Assembly: GCA_030425485.1 (NCBI GenBank)
Contig: JAUIAM010000011.1
Span: 35,318-99,317 of the forward strand
Length of the DNA: 64,000 bases
Direction of reading: 5' to 3'
Source: Verrucomicrobiia bacterium
Lineage (GTDB): Bacteria > Verrucomicrobiota > Verrucomicrobiia > Opitutales > Cerasicoccaceae
Position numbers and translations under genes: made by a program. The notes under the pieces were generated by a model that was not told the origin of the DNA, ran no database searches, and saw only the letters and a list, made by a program, of their open reading frames with translations. Of this stretch, positions 19,301 through 27,672 are shown piece after piece (the stretch's first letter is position 1; every line of letters begins with the position of its first letter).

Positions 19301-19333
19301 TTAACCACAGAGGACACAAAGCACACAGAGAGG
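19301..19333 (+). repeat. Left arm of an inverted pair of TTAACCACAGAGG-type extragenic repeats
   Basis: The sequence begins TTAACCACAGAGGACACAAA at 19301 and continues to AGAGAGG. It matches, in opposite orientation, the sequence at 19611-19644 over about 33 bases with a handful of substitutions and one indel. The pair brackets a 77-codon reading frame. Confidence 0.75.
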
Positions 19334-19370
19334 CAATGCTATAAAAAAAAGGCTGTATGGGATCGGGCTG

Positions 19371-19604
19371 ATGGTACTGGTGCTTTGTTCGATATTCGTC
19401 TCAAGCTTGTTATTTGGTTACACTGCTATGTTGCCAAGAGATGAACTCATAACCTTTCGCTACGGAATGCCTGCCTTTTTCGAAATAACCTCCCCCAAAT
19501 TTGGTACTCAAAGTCATTTCAGCTATTTGAATTTTTTCATCTGCTTACTTCCCGTCATCGTCGTTTCATTTCTGACCGGCATGGCCTTCGCCAGGAAGAA
19601 ATAA
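19371..19604 (+). CDS. Small putative membrane protein in a repeat-bounded spacer
   Basis: 77 residues with two hydrophobic segments (about 1-20 and 53-71) and a short Lys-rich end (ARKK). The frame is open a little upstream (KKRLYGIGL before the ATG), so a non-ATG start near 19353 would give a positively charged N-terminus typical of a membrane anchor. No family is recognised. It lies between nadE and hemL, flanked by inverted copies of a repeat, and is more AT-rich than both neighbours. It could be a real gene or a chance frame inside an inserted segment. Confidence 0.45.
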   Translation: MVLVLCSIFVSSLLFGYTAMLPRDELITFRYGMPAFFEITSPKFGTQSHFSYLNFFICLLPVIVVSFLTGMAFARKK

Positions 19605-19610
19605 ACCCCG

Positions 19611-19644
19611 CCTCCTCTGTGCGCTCCGTGGCCCCTGTGGTTAA
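19611..19644 (-). repeat. Right arm of the inverted repeat pair
   Basis: Read on the minus strand it begins TTAACCACAGGGGCCACGGA, matching the left arm at 19301-19333. It lies just before the hemL start. It could also affect transcript folding across the enclosed segment. Confidence 0.75.
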
Positions 19645-19673
19645 AAAAATAAAAAACCCATACACCTTTTCCC

Positions 19674-20954
19674 ATGACTCACTCCCAAGATCTCTTCGAA
19701 CGCGCCAAGCAGCTCATACCGGGCGGTGTTAACTCCCCCGTACGGGCCTTTCGCAGCGTGGGCGGTGCGCCGTTTTTCACCCGCTCGGCGAAGGGCTCAC
19801 GCCTGACTACGGCGGACGGTCAGGAGCTGATCGACTACGTCTGCACCTGGGGCCCGGCCATCCACGGGCACAATCACGCCGCCATTCGCGAGGCCGTGGC
19901 CGAGGCCCTTTCGCACGGCACGAGCTTTGGCACGCCCAACCCCTACGAGGTCGAGATGGCCGAGTTGATCGTCGAGCTGGTGCCAAGCGTGGAAAAAGTC
20001 CGTATGGTCAACAGCGGGACCGAAGCTACCATGTCCGCCATTCGCCTGGCCCGCGGCTACACCGGGCGCGACAAGATCATCAAGTTCGAAGGCTGCTACC
20101 ACGGGCACGTTGACTCGCTGCTGGTCAAGGCAGGTTCGGGTGCCCTGACCCTGGGTAACCCCGACAGCGCGGGCGTACCGGCCAGCTTTGCCGCGGAGAC
20201 CATCCTTTTACCCTACAATGACACCGCAGCGGTCGAGGCTGCCTTTGCTGCGCACGAGGGGCAGATCGCGGGCATCATCGTCGAGCCCTACCCGGCCAAC
20301 TGCGGACTGATTTTGCCCCAGCCCGGCTACCTCGAAAGCCTGCGCGAACTGTGCACCAAGCACGGCACGGTGTTGATCTTCGACGAAGTCATGACGGGCT
20401 TCCGGCTCGCCCCCGGCGGCGTGCAGGAAGTCTCGGGCGTCACGCCTGACCTCTGCGCCATGGGCAAGATCATCGGCGGCGGCCTGCCCGTAGGGGCCTT
20501 TGGCGGCAAAGCCGATATCATGGACCAGCTCGCACCGCTGGGCCCGGTCTATCAGGCGGGCACCCTGAGCGGAAACCCCCTCGCCATGGCGGCCGGTATC
20601 ACCGCCCTGAAATTGCTCAAGAGCGAAAGTCCCTACGCACGGCTGGAAGCGATGGGGCAGCAGATTGCCAGTGCACTGCGTGAGGCTGCGGCCAAGCTCG
20701 GACTGCCGCTCCAGGTACCGCAAACCGGCTCCATGTTTTGCCTGTATTTTGCCGACGAGCCCGTGCTGGACTTTGACGCCGCCGTGGCCAGCGCGACAGA
20801 CAAGTTCAAGCCGCTCTTCCACCACGCGATGGAGCACGGCGTCTACCTGCCACCCTCGGCCTACGAAACTTGCTTCATCAGTACCGCCCACAGCGAAGAC
20901 GACATCACGCGCACCTGCGAAGTCCTCACCGCCGGGTTGGCCAAACTGGGCTAA
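19674..20954 (+). CDS. hemL: Glutamate-1-semialdehyde 2,1-aminomutase
   Basis: 426-residue PLP enzyme of class III aminotransferase fold that converts glutamate-1-semialdehyde to 5-aminolevulinate for haem and other tetrapyrroles. The PLP lysine is Lys265 in [16 protein letters not shown], with FDEVMTGFR providing the pyridine-contacting Asp and [16 protein letters not shown] the phosphate-binding loop. Length and motifs match HemL throughout, from [11 protein letters not shown] at the N-terminus. Its stop codon overlaps that of the opposite-strand 20951-21439 gene. hemA is not in the window. Confidence 0.96.
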   Translation: MTHSQDLFERAKQLIPGGVNSPVRAFRSVGGAPFFTRSAKGSRLTTADGQELIDYVCTWGPAIHGHNHAAIREAVAEALSHGTSFGTPNPYEVEMAELIVELVPSVEKVRMVNSGTEATMSAIRLARGYTGRDKIIKFEGCYHGHVDSLLVKAGSGALTLGNPDSAGVPASFAAETILLPYNDTAAVEAAFAAHEGQIAGIIVEPYPANCGLILPQPGYLESLRELCTKHGTVLIFDEVMTGFRLAPGGVQEVSGVTPDLCAMGKIIGGGLPVGAFGGKADIMDQLAPLGPVYQAGTLSGNPLAMAAGITALKLLKSESPYARLEAMGQQIASALREAAAKLGLPLQVPQTGSMFCLYFADEPVLDFDAAVASATDKFKPLFHHAMEHGVYLPPSAYETCFISTAHSEDDITRTCEVLTAGLAKLG

Positions 20955-21439
20955 TCCTCCAGTACCGTTACTTCGGCGATCAGCCACTCGCCGTCCACCT
21001 TGACCAGTTTCATGTGGTAGGGCTGGCGGCTGTACTCGCTTCCGCCCCGGGTGTTTACGTCTGCCGTGCCGATAAAGTTTACGCTGGCCGTACGCCCATC
21101 CTCAGAGATTTTAATCACCCGCGAGCTGAGGGAGACATCGGCCTCCGGCACCTGGCTGCGCATGCCCGCCATGGCCCCGGTCAACTCCTTACGGGAACTG
21201 GCCTGCGAGAAGTGCGGCACCCGTAGATAAGGCTGCTCGACAAAGCAGGCGGCGAGCTTGCGCGCCGTGCCAAGGGTCTCGATCTGGGTTTCATGCGGGG
21301 ACTTTGAGCCCAGGTTCTCGAGCTTATCCAGCAGGGCGGATACCTGCTGCTCGTCGTCACTCTTTCCCATCTGAAATAGGAAGTAAACAGCGGCAACGAG
21401 GATGACCGCGATTGCGGCTATTTTAGCATTAGATGGCAT
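20951..21439 (-). CDS. Membrane-anchored hypothetical protein with possible NTF2-like domain
   Basis: 162 residues from the ATG at 21439 ([17 protein letters not shown]). An N-terminal membrane helix (about 5-23) is followed by a helical stretch and then a beta-rich C-terminus ([21 protein letters not shown] ... [16 protein letters not shown]). The closing pattern of a strand, then DGEW, then another strand resembles SnoaL/NTF2-like folds. The upstream alternative start at 21478 would overlap the ATPase gene. It follows the GspE/PilB-like gene by 26 bp, so it may be co-expressed. The function is not known. Confidence 0.68.
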   Translation of the reverse strand: MPSNAKIAAIAVILVAAVYFLFQMGKSDDEQQVSALLDKLENLGSKSPHETQIETLGTARKLAACFVEQPYLRVPHFSQASSRKELTGAMAGMRSQVPEADVSLSSRVIKISEDGRTASVNFIGTADVNTRGGSEYSRQPYHMKLVKVDGEWLIAEVTVLED

Positions 21440-21465
21440 ACAATTAAGTATCACATAGACACGAT

Positions 21466-23178
21466 CTAACCCGACCACTCGAAGGAGGTCGATTTCTCGA
21501 TTTCGTCCAGCGTGGTGTGCCCGAGCAGGACTTTTTTCAGCCCGTCGTAGCGCAGCGGCTTGTAGCCGGTACGTTTGGCTGCCACGGTCAGCTCGTGGAT
21601 GCTCGCACTGGCCGAAATGAGCGAGCGCATCTCTTCGGAGATAACGGCCAGCTCGTGGAAGGAAACGCGACCGTGGTAACCTGTGCCGCGACAGGCCGTA
21701 CAGCCCTTGCCCAAGTACATGGGAATGTCCTCGGCGACTTCGGCGTCGTAGAAAAATTCGCTCAGCTTCTCCTGCGAAGGGAAGTAAGCCTCCTTGCAGC
21801 GGTCACAGATACGGGCGGCAAGGCGCTGGGCCATCACAGCCAGGACCGACGGCGCCACCATGTAGGGCTCGATCCCGATCTCGGTCAGACGCGTGATGGC
21901 CTGAATCGCATTATTGGTGTGGAGGGTGGAAAAAACCAGGTGCCCCGTCAGGGCGGCCTCGGTGGCGATCTTAGCCGTTTCGAGGTCGCGAATTTCACCC
22001 ACCAGAATAATGTCCGGGTCCTGCCGCAACATGGAGCGCAGCAGGCGGGCAAAATTCAGATCGATGTGGTTATTGACCTGCGACTGGGTAATGCCCTCCA
22101 GGCGGATTTCCACCGGGTCCTCGATGGTGGAGATGTTCGCGTCTGGCTTGTTGATTTCGTGCAGGCCGGCGTAAAGCGTGGTGGTCTTACCCGAACCCGT
22201 GGGGCCGGTGACGAAGACAATGCCGTTCGGGCTCTTGATGATGCGCTTGAAAGGCTTCAGCACAGTTTGCGAGATCATCATTCTGTCCAGCGTCATGAAC
22301 TCCCGCTTACTGGTTGAGGCCAGAATGCGGATAACGCACTTCTCCCCCTCTACGGTGGGAATGACCGAAACGCGGAAGTCCTGCTCGCGCGGCCCGATGG
22401 GCATGGACATGCGCCCGTCATGCGGAAAGCGTGACTCGGCGATGTTCAAGTCGCACATGATCTTGATGCGGCACATGATGGCCGCGTGGATGACCTTGGA
22501 AAAGCGCATCATCTCGCGCAGGCGACCGTCGATGCGGAAGCGCACCACCGTCTGCTCCATATGGGGCTCGATGTGGATGTCCGAGCTACGCTCGCGCATG
22601 GCGAAGTAAAGCATGGCGTCCACGATACGAATCAGCCCCTTGGACTCGCTCAGGCTGACGATATCATGGGTCGAAAATTGCTGGATGAGCGAATCGCTGG
22701 AAGCGGCCAACTCATCGATGATCGAGCGCACGTCCTCCTCTGTGGCGTAGTGGATCTCAATCGCGTCTCGAATCTCACTCGGCAGGGCAAAAACCGGGCT
22801 TACGTCCAACCCCGTAATACCAGCCAGACGGTTTACCAGCGCCTCATCTGCCGGATCTGAAAAGGCAATCGTGATGACATCGTTAATCAGGTACAGTGGC
22901 AGGACCTGCGCCTTACGGGCGATGGCGGGCGGCACAGCCTCCAGGGCCTCGGGCGTGACCACGCTGGCAAAGGGGTCAACATAGGCGTGACCGATGCAGT
23001 TGCTAAAGAGACGACAGGCTTCGGAATGCGAGATCAGGTTCTCGATAATCATCGCCTCGACGAACTCGAGCGTACCCTCGCCGTACTTTTTCTCCAGACG
23101 CGTGATCTCCGCCTCCGCCAGAAAGGGTTTGGTCTCACGCAGCAGGCGCAGGAAGTCTTTATTCGGTTTTCCGGGCAC
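21466..23178 (-). CDS. GspE/PilB-type secretion or pilus assembly ATPase
   Basis: 570 residues if started at the GTG at 23178, which leaves a 20-bp overlap with the small upstream gene; an ATG at 23226 would overlap it much more. The N-terminal MshEN-like domain spans about 1-160. The ATPase core has Walker A GPTGSGKT (about 325-332), the Asp box STIEDPVE, Walker B DPDIILVGEIRD and the His box HLVFSTLHTNNA. A CxxC...CxxC zinc motif (CDRC and CTAC) is near 460 and 495. Such hexameric ATPases drive pseudopilus or type IV pilus assembly. No gspF/pilC or pilT is adjacent, so which system it serves is open. Confidence 0.9.
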   Translation of the reverse strand: MPGKPNKDFLRLLRETKPFLAEAEITRLEKKYGEGTLEFVEAMIIENLISHSEACRLFSNCIGHAYVDPFASVVTPEALEAVPPAIARKAQVLPLYLINDVITIAFSDPADEALVNRLAGITGLDVSPVFALPSEIRDAIEIHYATEEDVRSIIDELAASSDSLIQQFSTHDIVSLSESKGLIRIVDAMLYFAMRERSSDIHIEPHMEQTVVRFRIDGRLREMMRFSKVIHAAIMCRIKIMCDLNIAESRFPHDGRMSMPIGPREQDFRVSVIPTVEGEKCVIRILASTSKREFMTLDRMMISQTVLKPFKRIIKSPNGIVFVTGPTGSGKTTTLYAGLHEINKPDANISTIEDPVEIRLEGITQSQVNNHIDLNFARLLRSMLRQDPDIILVGEIRDLETAKIATEAALTGHLVFSTLHTNNAIQAITRLTEIGIEPYMVAPSVLAVMAQRLAARICDRCKEAYFPSQEKLSEFFYDAEVAEDIPMYLGKGCTACRGTGYHGRVSFHELAVISEEMRSLISASASIHELTVAAKRTGYKPLRYDGLKKVLLGHTTLDEIEKSTSFEWSG

Positions 23179-23350
23179 GATTACGCTTTCGTTTCTTGAA
23201 CATCGACTGGATTTCGCTCTGGTCAACCATCTCGCGGCCAGAACCAGAAATAGCGCGCTCCTGCTCCACTTCCTTGAGCAGGTCTTTCAGGCAGTAGCGA
23301 ACTTCCTGCATGGGCGCAGGTTGTCCACTGTCTGGGGCGGAATCACTCAT
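23159..23350 (-). CDS. Small charged protein between response regulator and secretion ATPase
   Basis: 63 residues from the ATG at 23350, overlapping the response-regulator stop by 8 bp and running 20 bp into the ATPase gene. The middle is amphipathic helix (YCLKDLLKEVEQERA) and the end is very basic (FKKRKRNRARK). There is no family recognition. The tight overlaps on both sides suggest translational coupling and a function tied to the ATPase or the regulator. Confidence 0.6.
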   Translation of the reverse strand: MSDSAPDSGQPAPMQEVRYCLKDLLKEVEQERAISGSGREMVDQSEIQSMFKKRKRNRARKTE

Positions 23351-23726
23351 CGAACAACTCCTCAAAGGCCCGGCGAAAGAGCTCAGTCACCTCCGAGCGG
23401 GGGAGGTCCTTGCGGATGTACTCGACCGCGCCGCTGTTGGCCGCAGTTTCTACCACCTCGCGCGAGGCCAGAGAGGTCATCATGATGACGATGGCCTCGG
23501 GGTCGATCTCCTGGAGCTTGGCCAGGGCGGTCAGGCCGTCCATCTCGGGCATATTAACGTCCATGACCACCAGATCGGGCTCGTGCGCCTGATAAGCCTC
23601 AAGTCCAAGCTTACCGTTTTTCGCCTCGATGACCTCATTGACTCCCAAGCCAACCAGAATGAGTTTCACGTACATGCGCACGTGGGGCTCGTCATCAATC
23701 AAAAGTGCTTTCTGTGGTACGGGCAT
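23343..23726 (-). CDS. CheY-like single-domain response regulator
   Basis: 127 residues, only a receiver domain. The acidic pair is Asp11-Asp12 (LLIDDE), the phospho-acceptor Asp56 (VMDVNMPEMDG), the switch Thr is in MMTSLAS and the Lys in RKDLP. With no output domain it must act by protein contact. It is the first gene of a set with a small protein and a GspE/PilB-like ATPase, so it may control pilus or secretion activity. No histidine kinase is nearby. The ATG at 23726 is chosen over the upstream in-frame 23753. Confidence 0.9.
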   Translation of the reverse strand: MPVPQKALLIDDEPHVRMYVKLILVGLGVNEVIEAKNGKLGLEAYQAHEPDLVVMDVNMPEMDGLTALAKLQEIDPEAIVIMMTSLASREVVETAANSGAVEYIRKDLPRSEVTELFRRAFEELFDE

Positions 23727-23905
23727 AAGATTCGGTGTCTTGAACAGTAGCATAAGCCTAAGCCTACGTCCAAGGAAAGCAAAAGTTTAGCCACGGTTTG
23801 CCTGTAGGTTGCGATCCCGCGATTTTGCCACAAAATTGTCACAGCCTGCGCTGACAACAAAGGTTGCTTTTTAGGGCAAAGGCCCTTTAAACTCAGAGCC
23901 CATAA

Positions 23906-26377
23906 GTGCAAGGGCTTGGATCCAGTTTAAAGATTCCCGACCTTTGGCAGCAGGAGGCTGTCAATTACCTGAAAGACGGTAAAGATGTGGTCGTCCACGC
24001 CCCCACCGGGGCCGGAAAAACCTATATCTTTGAGCTGTTGATGAACAGCGGGTTCAAGCGGCAGGCCATCTACACCGTGCCTACTCGCGCCCTGGCCAAC
24101 GACAAGCTCTACGAGTGGCGCAGCAGCGGCTGGAACGTCGGCATCGCCACGGGGGACGTCTCCGAGAAAACCGACGCCCCCATCGTCGTCGCTACGCTGG
24201 AGACACAGAAGTCGCGCTTTCTGCGCGGGGAAGGCCCCGGCCTGCTCGTCATCGACGAGTACCAGATGCTGGCCGACCCCACCCGCGGCGTGAACTACGA
24301 GCTGGCCATCGCCTCGGCCCCGCCCGGCACGCAGCTCCTGCTCCTGAGCGGCAGCGTCGGCAACCCCCAGAAAATGGTCGCCTGGCTCAAGCGTATTGGC
24401 CGCGACGCAGAGCTGGTCTACCGCCACGAACGCCCCGTCCCCCAGGAGGAAATCATGATGGAGGCCCTGCCCGACCGCCTCCCCGGCGGCATCCGGGGCT
24501 TTTGGCCGCGCCACATCGCCCGCGCCCTGGCCTCAGACTTTGGCCCCATCCTGGTCTTTGCCCCCCAGCGCCGCGCCGCCGAGGAACTGGCCAAGCAACT
24601 CTGCTCCGCCCTGCCCACCCCGGAGTGGCTCGAACTTACACCCGACCAGAGAAAACTGGCCGGCGACCCACTGAACAAGATGCTGAAAAACCGCATCGCC
24701 TTTCACCACAGCGGCCTGAGCTACCAGCAGCGCGCAGGGTTAATCGAGCCCCTGGCCAAAGCCGGACAATTACGCGTCATCATCGCCACCACAGGGCTGG
24801 CCGCGGGGATCAATTTCTGCATGAAATCCGTCCTCGTGACTGAGCGCGAGTACCTGGCCGGTGGCCGTAGCCAGCTCATCCGGGCAGACGAGCTTTTGCA
24901 AATGTTTGGCCGGGCTGGGCGACGCGGACTCGACGACAAGGGCTACGTCCTCGTCGCCCCCGGCAAACCGCGCCTGAACGAAGCCCGCCCGCTCCAGCTA
25001 AAGCGCAGCACAAACGTCGACTGGGCCAGCATGATTACCACCATGCAAGTGGCCGCGCGGCACAACGAGTCACCCGTCAAAGCCGCCGACAAGCTCTCAC
25101 AACGCCTCTACAGCGAGCGTCCGGTCGAACTCGGCCTGCGCCAACTCAGCATTTCGCGCAAGCGCCGCACCTTGACCGAGCAGCCGGAGACCATGACCGA
25201 GTCGGCCCGCCCCAAGATCAAGGAGATGCTTAACTCTGCGGGTGAATGGGAACGCCAGCGCCCCAAGGTCAAGGCACGCCTCGGCGATACGATGCTTTAC
25301 GCCAAGGGGGAGTGGAAGCGCACCCTAAAGTCCCCCGAGTCACTGAGCCGGATCGAAGTCGGCAACCTGTGCAAACTGACCTCCGAGCACGGCAACATCT
25401 ACGGGCGACAGGTTGCACTGGCCCAGATGCCACGCGAGGACAACTCGGGCGAAGTCGTCCTGGCCAAGTGGATGCACCAACACGTCAAGGCGCACTACCG
25501 CCAGAGTGACCCCGAGGGCACCCTGCCCGGTAAGCACTGGCAACTCGAACTCTTCGAGAAGGAACTCGTCCCCCTGCTCCCGTACTTCACCCGTGGCGGG
25601 CAGTTGACCGAACTCGTGGAGCATAACGGCACGATCAGCGCACGGCTGGACTACTCCTCGGCCCAGGTCTTCGCCCGGGTAGATTCCCACGGACGCGCGC
25701 TTATCAACCCGCCTTTTCGCGTCGTCGAACCGCCCCCCTTCCCCACCTTTGCAGAGATGGCTGGCCCTCCCGAACAGGAGCTCAAACGCCACAGCCCAGC
25801 CGAGTGGTGGTACCAGCTCGGGCTGATTGACGACCGCAAACAACCCACCCGCCGCGGCGTCATATTCAGCTATTTTAACCACGGCGAAGGCCTCGCGATC
25901 GCCGCCGCGCTGGAGGACAAATCCTACGCGCTGGAGGACCTCGTATTTGACCTGGCCAACCTCCGCGCCGGCCACCGTTTCGAGGAATTTGACAACAGCA
26001 GCGGGCGGCTGGGAAACATCTCCCGCCTGCGCTACCACGGAGCCACCTGCCCCGGCTACCTCAGCCAGGGCGTACCCACCGAGTACGGCAACGGCGCGGC
26101 CGAAGTCCTGGCCAAAGTCCGCCAAAACCCCGCTATGCGCACCGAGTTCATCTCCGACATGCTCCGCCCCGGCGACATCGAGCGCGCCGCCCTGGAGTGG
26201 CGTAGCGTGCTCAACCACGTCTGCAGCGCACCGGACTACCCCTGGGAGCGCTGGCGTGAATTTCAGGACCTATGCCGCGCCTACGTGGCCCAGCATTTTG
26301 CAGTGGCTCAAGTCACCGCCGTGCCCGAGCTAACCCCCAACCAGCGTCAGCGCTTCGACTGCCTGCTACGCTGGTAA
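23906..26377 (+). CDS. Superfamily 2 DEAD/DEAH-type helicase, Ski2-like
   Basis: 823 residues from a GTG start at 23906. The motifs in order are Walker A APTGAGKT (32-39), PTRALANDKL (Ia), DEYQ (117-120, motif II), LLLSGSVGN (III), FAPQRRAAEEL (IV), HHSGLSYQQR and TTGLAAGINF (V), and MFGRAGRRGLD (VI). This fits the Ski2/MTR4-like group, with winged-helix-like sequence after the core and a long C-terminal part (about 450-823) not recognised. It probably unwinds RNA or DNA; the role is unknown. It is a monocistronic gene with its own 150-bp upstream region. A broad bacterial housekeeping or RNA-processing role is likely, but no partner is visible. Confidence 0.85.
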   Translation: MQGLGSSLKIPDLWQQEAVNYLKDGKDVVVHAPTGAGKTYIFELLMNSGFKRQAIYTVPTRALANDKLYEWRSSGWNVGIATGDVSEKTDAPIVVATLETQKSRFLRGEGPGLLVIDEYQMLADPTRGVNYELAIASAPPGTQLLLLSGSVGNPQKMVAWLKRIGRDAELVYRHERPVPQEEIMMEALPDRLPGGIRGFWPRHIARALASDFGPILVFAPQRRAAEELAKQLCSALPTPEWLELTPDQRKLAGDPLNKMLKNRIAFHHSGLSYQQRAGLIEPLAKAGQLRVIIATTGLAAGINFCMKSVLVTEREYLAGGRSQLIRADELLQMFGRAGRRGLDDKGYVLVAPGKPRLNEARPLQLKRSTNVDWASMITTMQVAARHNESPVKAADKLSQRLYSERPVELGLRQLSISRKRRTLTEQPETMTESARPKIKEMLNSAGEWERQRPKVKARLGDTMLYAKGEWKRTLKSPESLSRIEVGNLCKLTSEHGNIYGRQVALAQMPREDNSGEVVLAKWMHQHVKAHYRQSDPEGTLPGKHWQLELFEKELVPLLPYFTRGGQLTELVEHNGTISARLDYSSAQVFARVDSHGRALINPPFRVVEPPPFPTFAEMAGPPEQELKRHSPAEWWYQLGLIDDRKQPTRRGVIFSYFNHGEGLAIAAALEDKSYALEDLVFDLANLRAGHRFEEFDNSSGRLGNISRLRYHGATCPGYLSQGVPTEYGNGAAEVLAKVRQNPAMRTEFISDMLRPGDIERAALEWRSVLNHVCSAPDYPWERWREFQDLCRAYVAQHFAVAQVTAVPELTPNQRQRFDCLLRW

Positions 26378-26409
26378 TCCAACCGCGTATCAGGTTTTTC
26401 GATACACTG

Positions 26410-26633
26410 GAGCAATTTGAGAAATATTGTGTCCGCAGGTTAAAAAACTAGAGGCGTCTCCGGCTACGGTTTTACTTAAACGGCATGAGTGCCCCGTCAG
26501 CCAAGTTTTTTGCAAAAAGTGAATAGCCGCAATAAGCACAAAAAGGCATGCGGCTTTGCCTAAGATAAAGCTTAAACCTGAAGCTCTCTGCGACTTTGCG
26601 TCTCTGCGGTGAAATACTTTAGACACGGCCTAA
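26410..26633. repeat. Composite extragenic repeat, copy A
   Basis: The first part (26410-26465, GAGCAATTTGAGAAATATTG ... TCTCCGGCT) recurs at 63887-64000. The second part (about 26496-26633, from GTCAGCCAAG through CTGCGTCTCTGCGG-like sequence to AGACACGGCCTAA) recurs at about 55666-55806 and, in its last 50 bases, at 35770-35819. No gene is credible here; a 78-codon frame on the minus strand is simply the repeat translated. Confidence 0.8.
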
Positions 26634-26794
26634 GCCGTGTCTTCAAATTCATCAAGGTCGGTAGAAAAGGGTCTTTTCGCGTCTTTTTCCGTTTTCTCAG
26701 TTCATGAATCTGGATTCACACCACTTCGAAAGCCGAAAAAATCCTCAAAATTACCTCTTTTTCCCTCGTTTCTTAATTTGAAGACACAGCCTAG
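26630..26794. mobile_element. Candidate MITE-like element with 20-bp terminal inverted repeats
   Basis: The left end CTAAGCCGTGTCTTCAAATT (26630-26649) matches the reverse complement of the right end (26775-26794, giving CTAGGCTGTGTCTTCAAATT) at 18 of 20 positions. The 165-bp element has no coding capacity and fills most of the spacer before the PIG-L gene. A related end occurs alone at 31900-31915. No transposase with such ends is in the window and no clear target duplication is seen. Confidence 0.5.
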
Positions 26795-26806
26795 GCGGAC
26801 ATCACA

Positions 26807-27661
26807 CTAGGACAGGGTTTTCAGCATGCCATCGACCTCACCCGCAAAGGCATTCAGCGTGCGCTGAACGAAAGCCCCAACGCTCAGCGCCTCATCCTGC
26901 ACCAGCTCGGTCAGGTCAACCGCATAGGCGATACGGGTCGACTCATCCGTCGAGTGCGAGTCGAAGAAGGTGGCGTTGGCCAGGCGACGCCCCTCGACCG
27001 CGAGGTCGTAACGCTTACCGCCGGAAATTTGCGAGTCAAAGACACCATTGAGGGCAGAAGCCAGATTCGGGTGCGCGTCCAGTGCATGCACGACCTTCAG
27101 GCTGTCAGGCAGCCAGTCCAGGCAGCGCCAGACTTCGCAGCCGTAGAGCTTCTCCGGGCGCAGCTCCTGCGGCAAGCGCAAGATAGCCGCGTGCAGGGCC
27201 AGAAACACCCCGATGTGCGTGGCATGCTTGTCAAAGGGGTTGTGCGTATAGACGAAGCGCGGCTGAGCCGCCCGCAGGAGGGCTTCCAGTTCATCGATGA
27301 GTGAAGCGCGCTTGTCCGCCTCTTTGGCCACGGAGCTGGCGTACCCCAACTGCGCCATAAAACTGTATTGCCCGATACTAGCCGCGAGACGCTGTTCCTG
27401 CACGCGGATGGCCTTCATATCCTCATCGGTAAAGTTGGCATAGGGGCCTGTGCGCGAGCTCCCCGCACCGTCCGTGCAGGTAACGCCGCCGAACCACTGG
27501 TCCGGGCACTGGAAACACTCCAGGATGCCGTGCAGGGCCATGAACTCCAAGTCATCCTGGTGCGCCCCCACCCCGAGGTGAGTTGTGCGCTGGAGGGCTT
27601 CAGTCGTTTCGAGGCTATCGGGGATGTACAGGTCAGCGTTGGCTTGGCTAAGCTTCATCAT
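26807..27661 (-). CDS. PIG-L (LmbE-like) family N-acetylglucosamine deacetylase
   Basis: 284-residue cytoplasmic protein of the zinc-dependent PIG-L family, which deacetylates GlcNAc-containing substrates. The first metal motif is GAHQDDLEF (residues about 32-40), the usual AHPDD(E) with Pro replaced by Gln. The second is THNPFDKHATHIGV near 139-152, carrying the H-x(n)-D-x-H-x-x-H ligands. Both metal sites therefore look intact. It starts 11 bp after the ROK gene and is the third gene of the nagB operon. The substrate is probably an acetylated amino sugar produced or trapped by the pathway. Confidence 0.85.
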   Translation of the reverse strand: MMKLSQANADLYIPDSLETTEALQRTTHLGVGAHQDDLEFMALHGILECFQCPDQWFGGVTCTDGAGSSRTGPYANFTDEDMKAIRVQEQRLAASIGQYSFMAQLGYASSVAKEADKRASLIDELEALLRAAQPRFVYTHNPFDKHATHIGVFLALHAAILRLPQELRPEKLYGCEVWRCLDWLPDSLKVVHALDAHPNLASALNGVFDSQISGGKRYDLAVEGRRLANATFFDSHSTDESTRIAYAVDLTELVQDEALSVGAFVQRTLNAFAGEVDGMLKTLS

Positions 27662-27672
27662 CAGGTATCGAT

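Noticed and set aside
26390..26626. 78-codon minus-strand frame beginning MSKVFHRRDAKSQR
   Set aside because: It is the translation of the extragenic repeat; the same N-terminus appears in the unrelated copy at 55599-55802. No gene signals.
26410..26806. CRISPR-like reading of the repeat cluster
   Set aside because: Units are not regularly spaced, differ in length and recur at distant sites; no cas genes.
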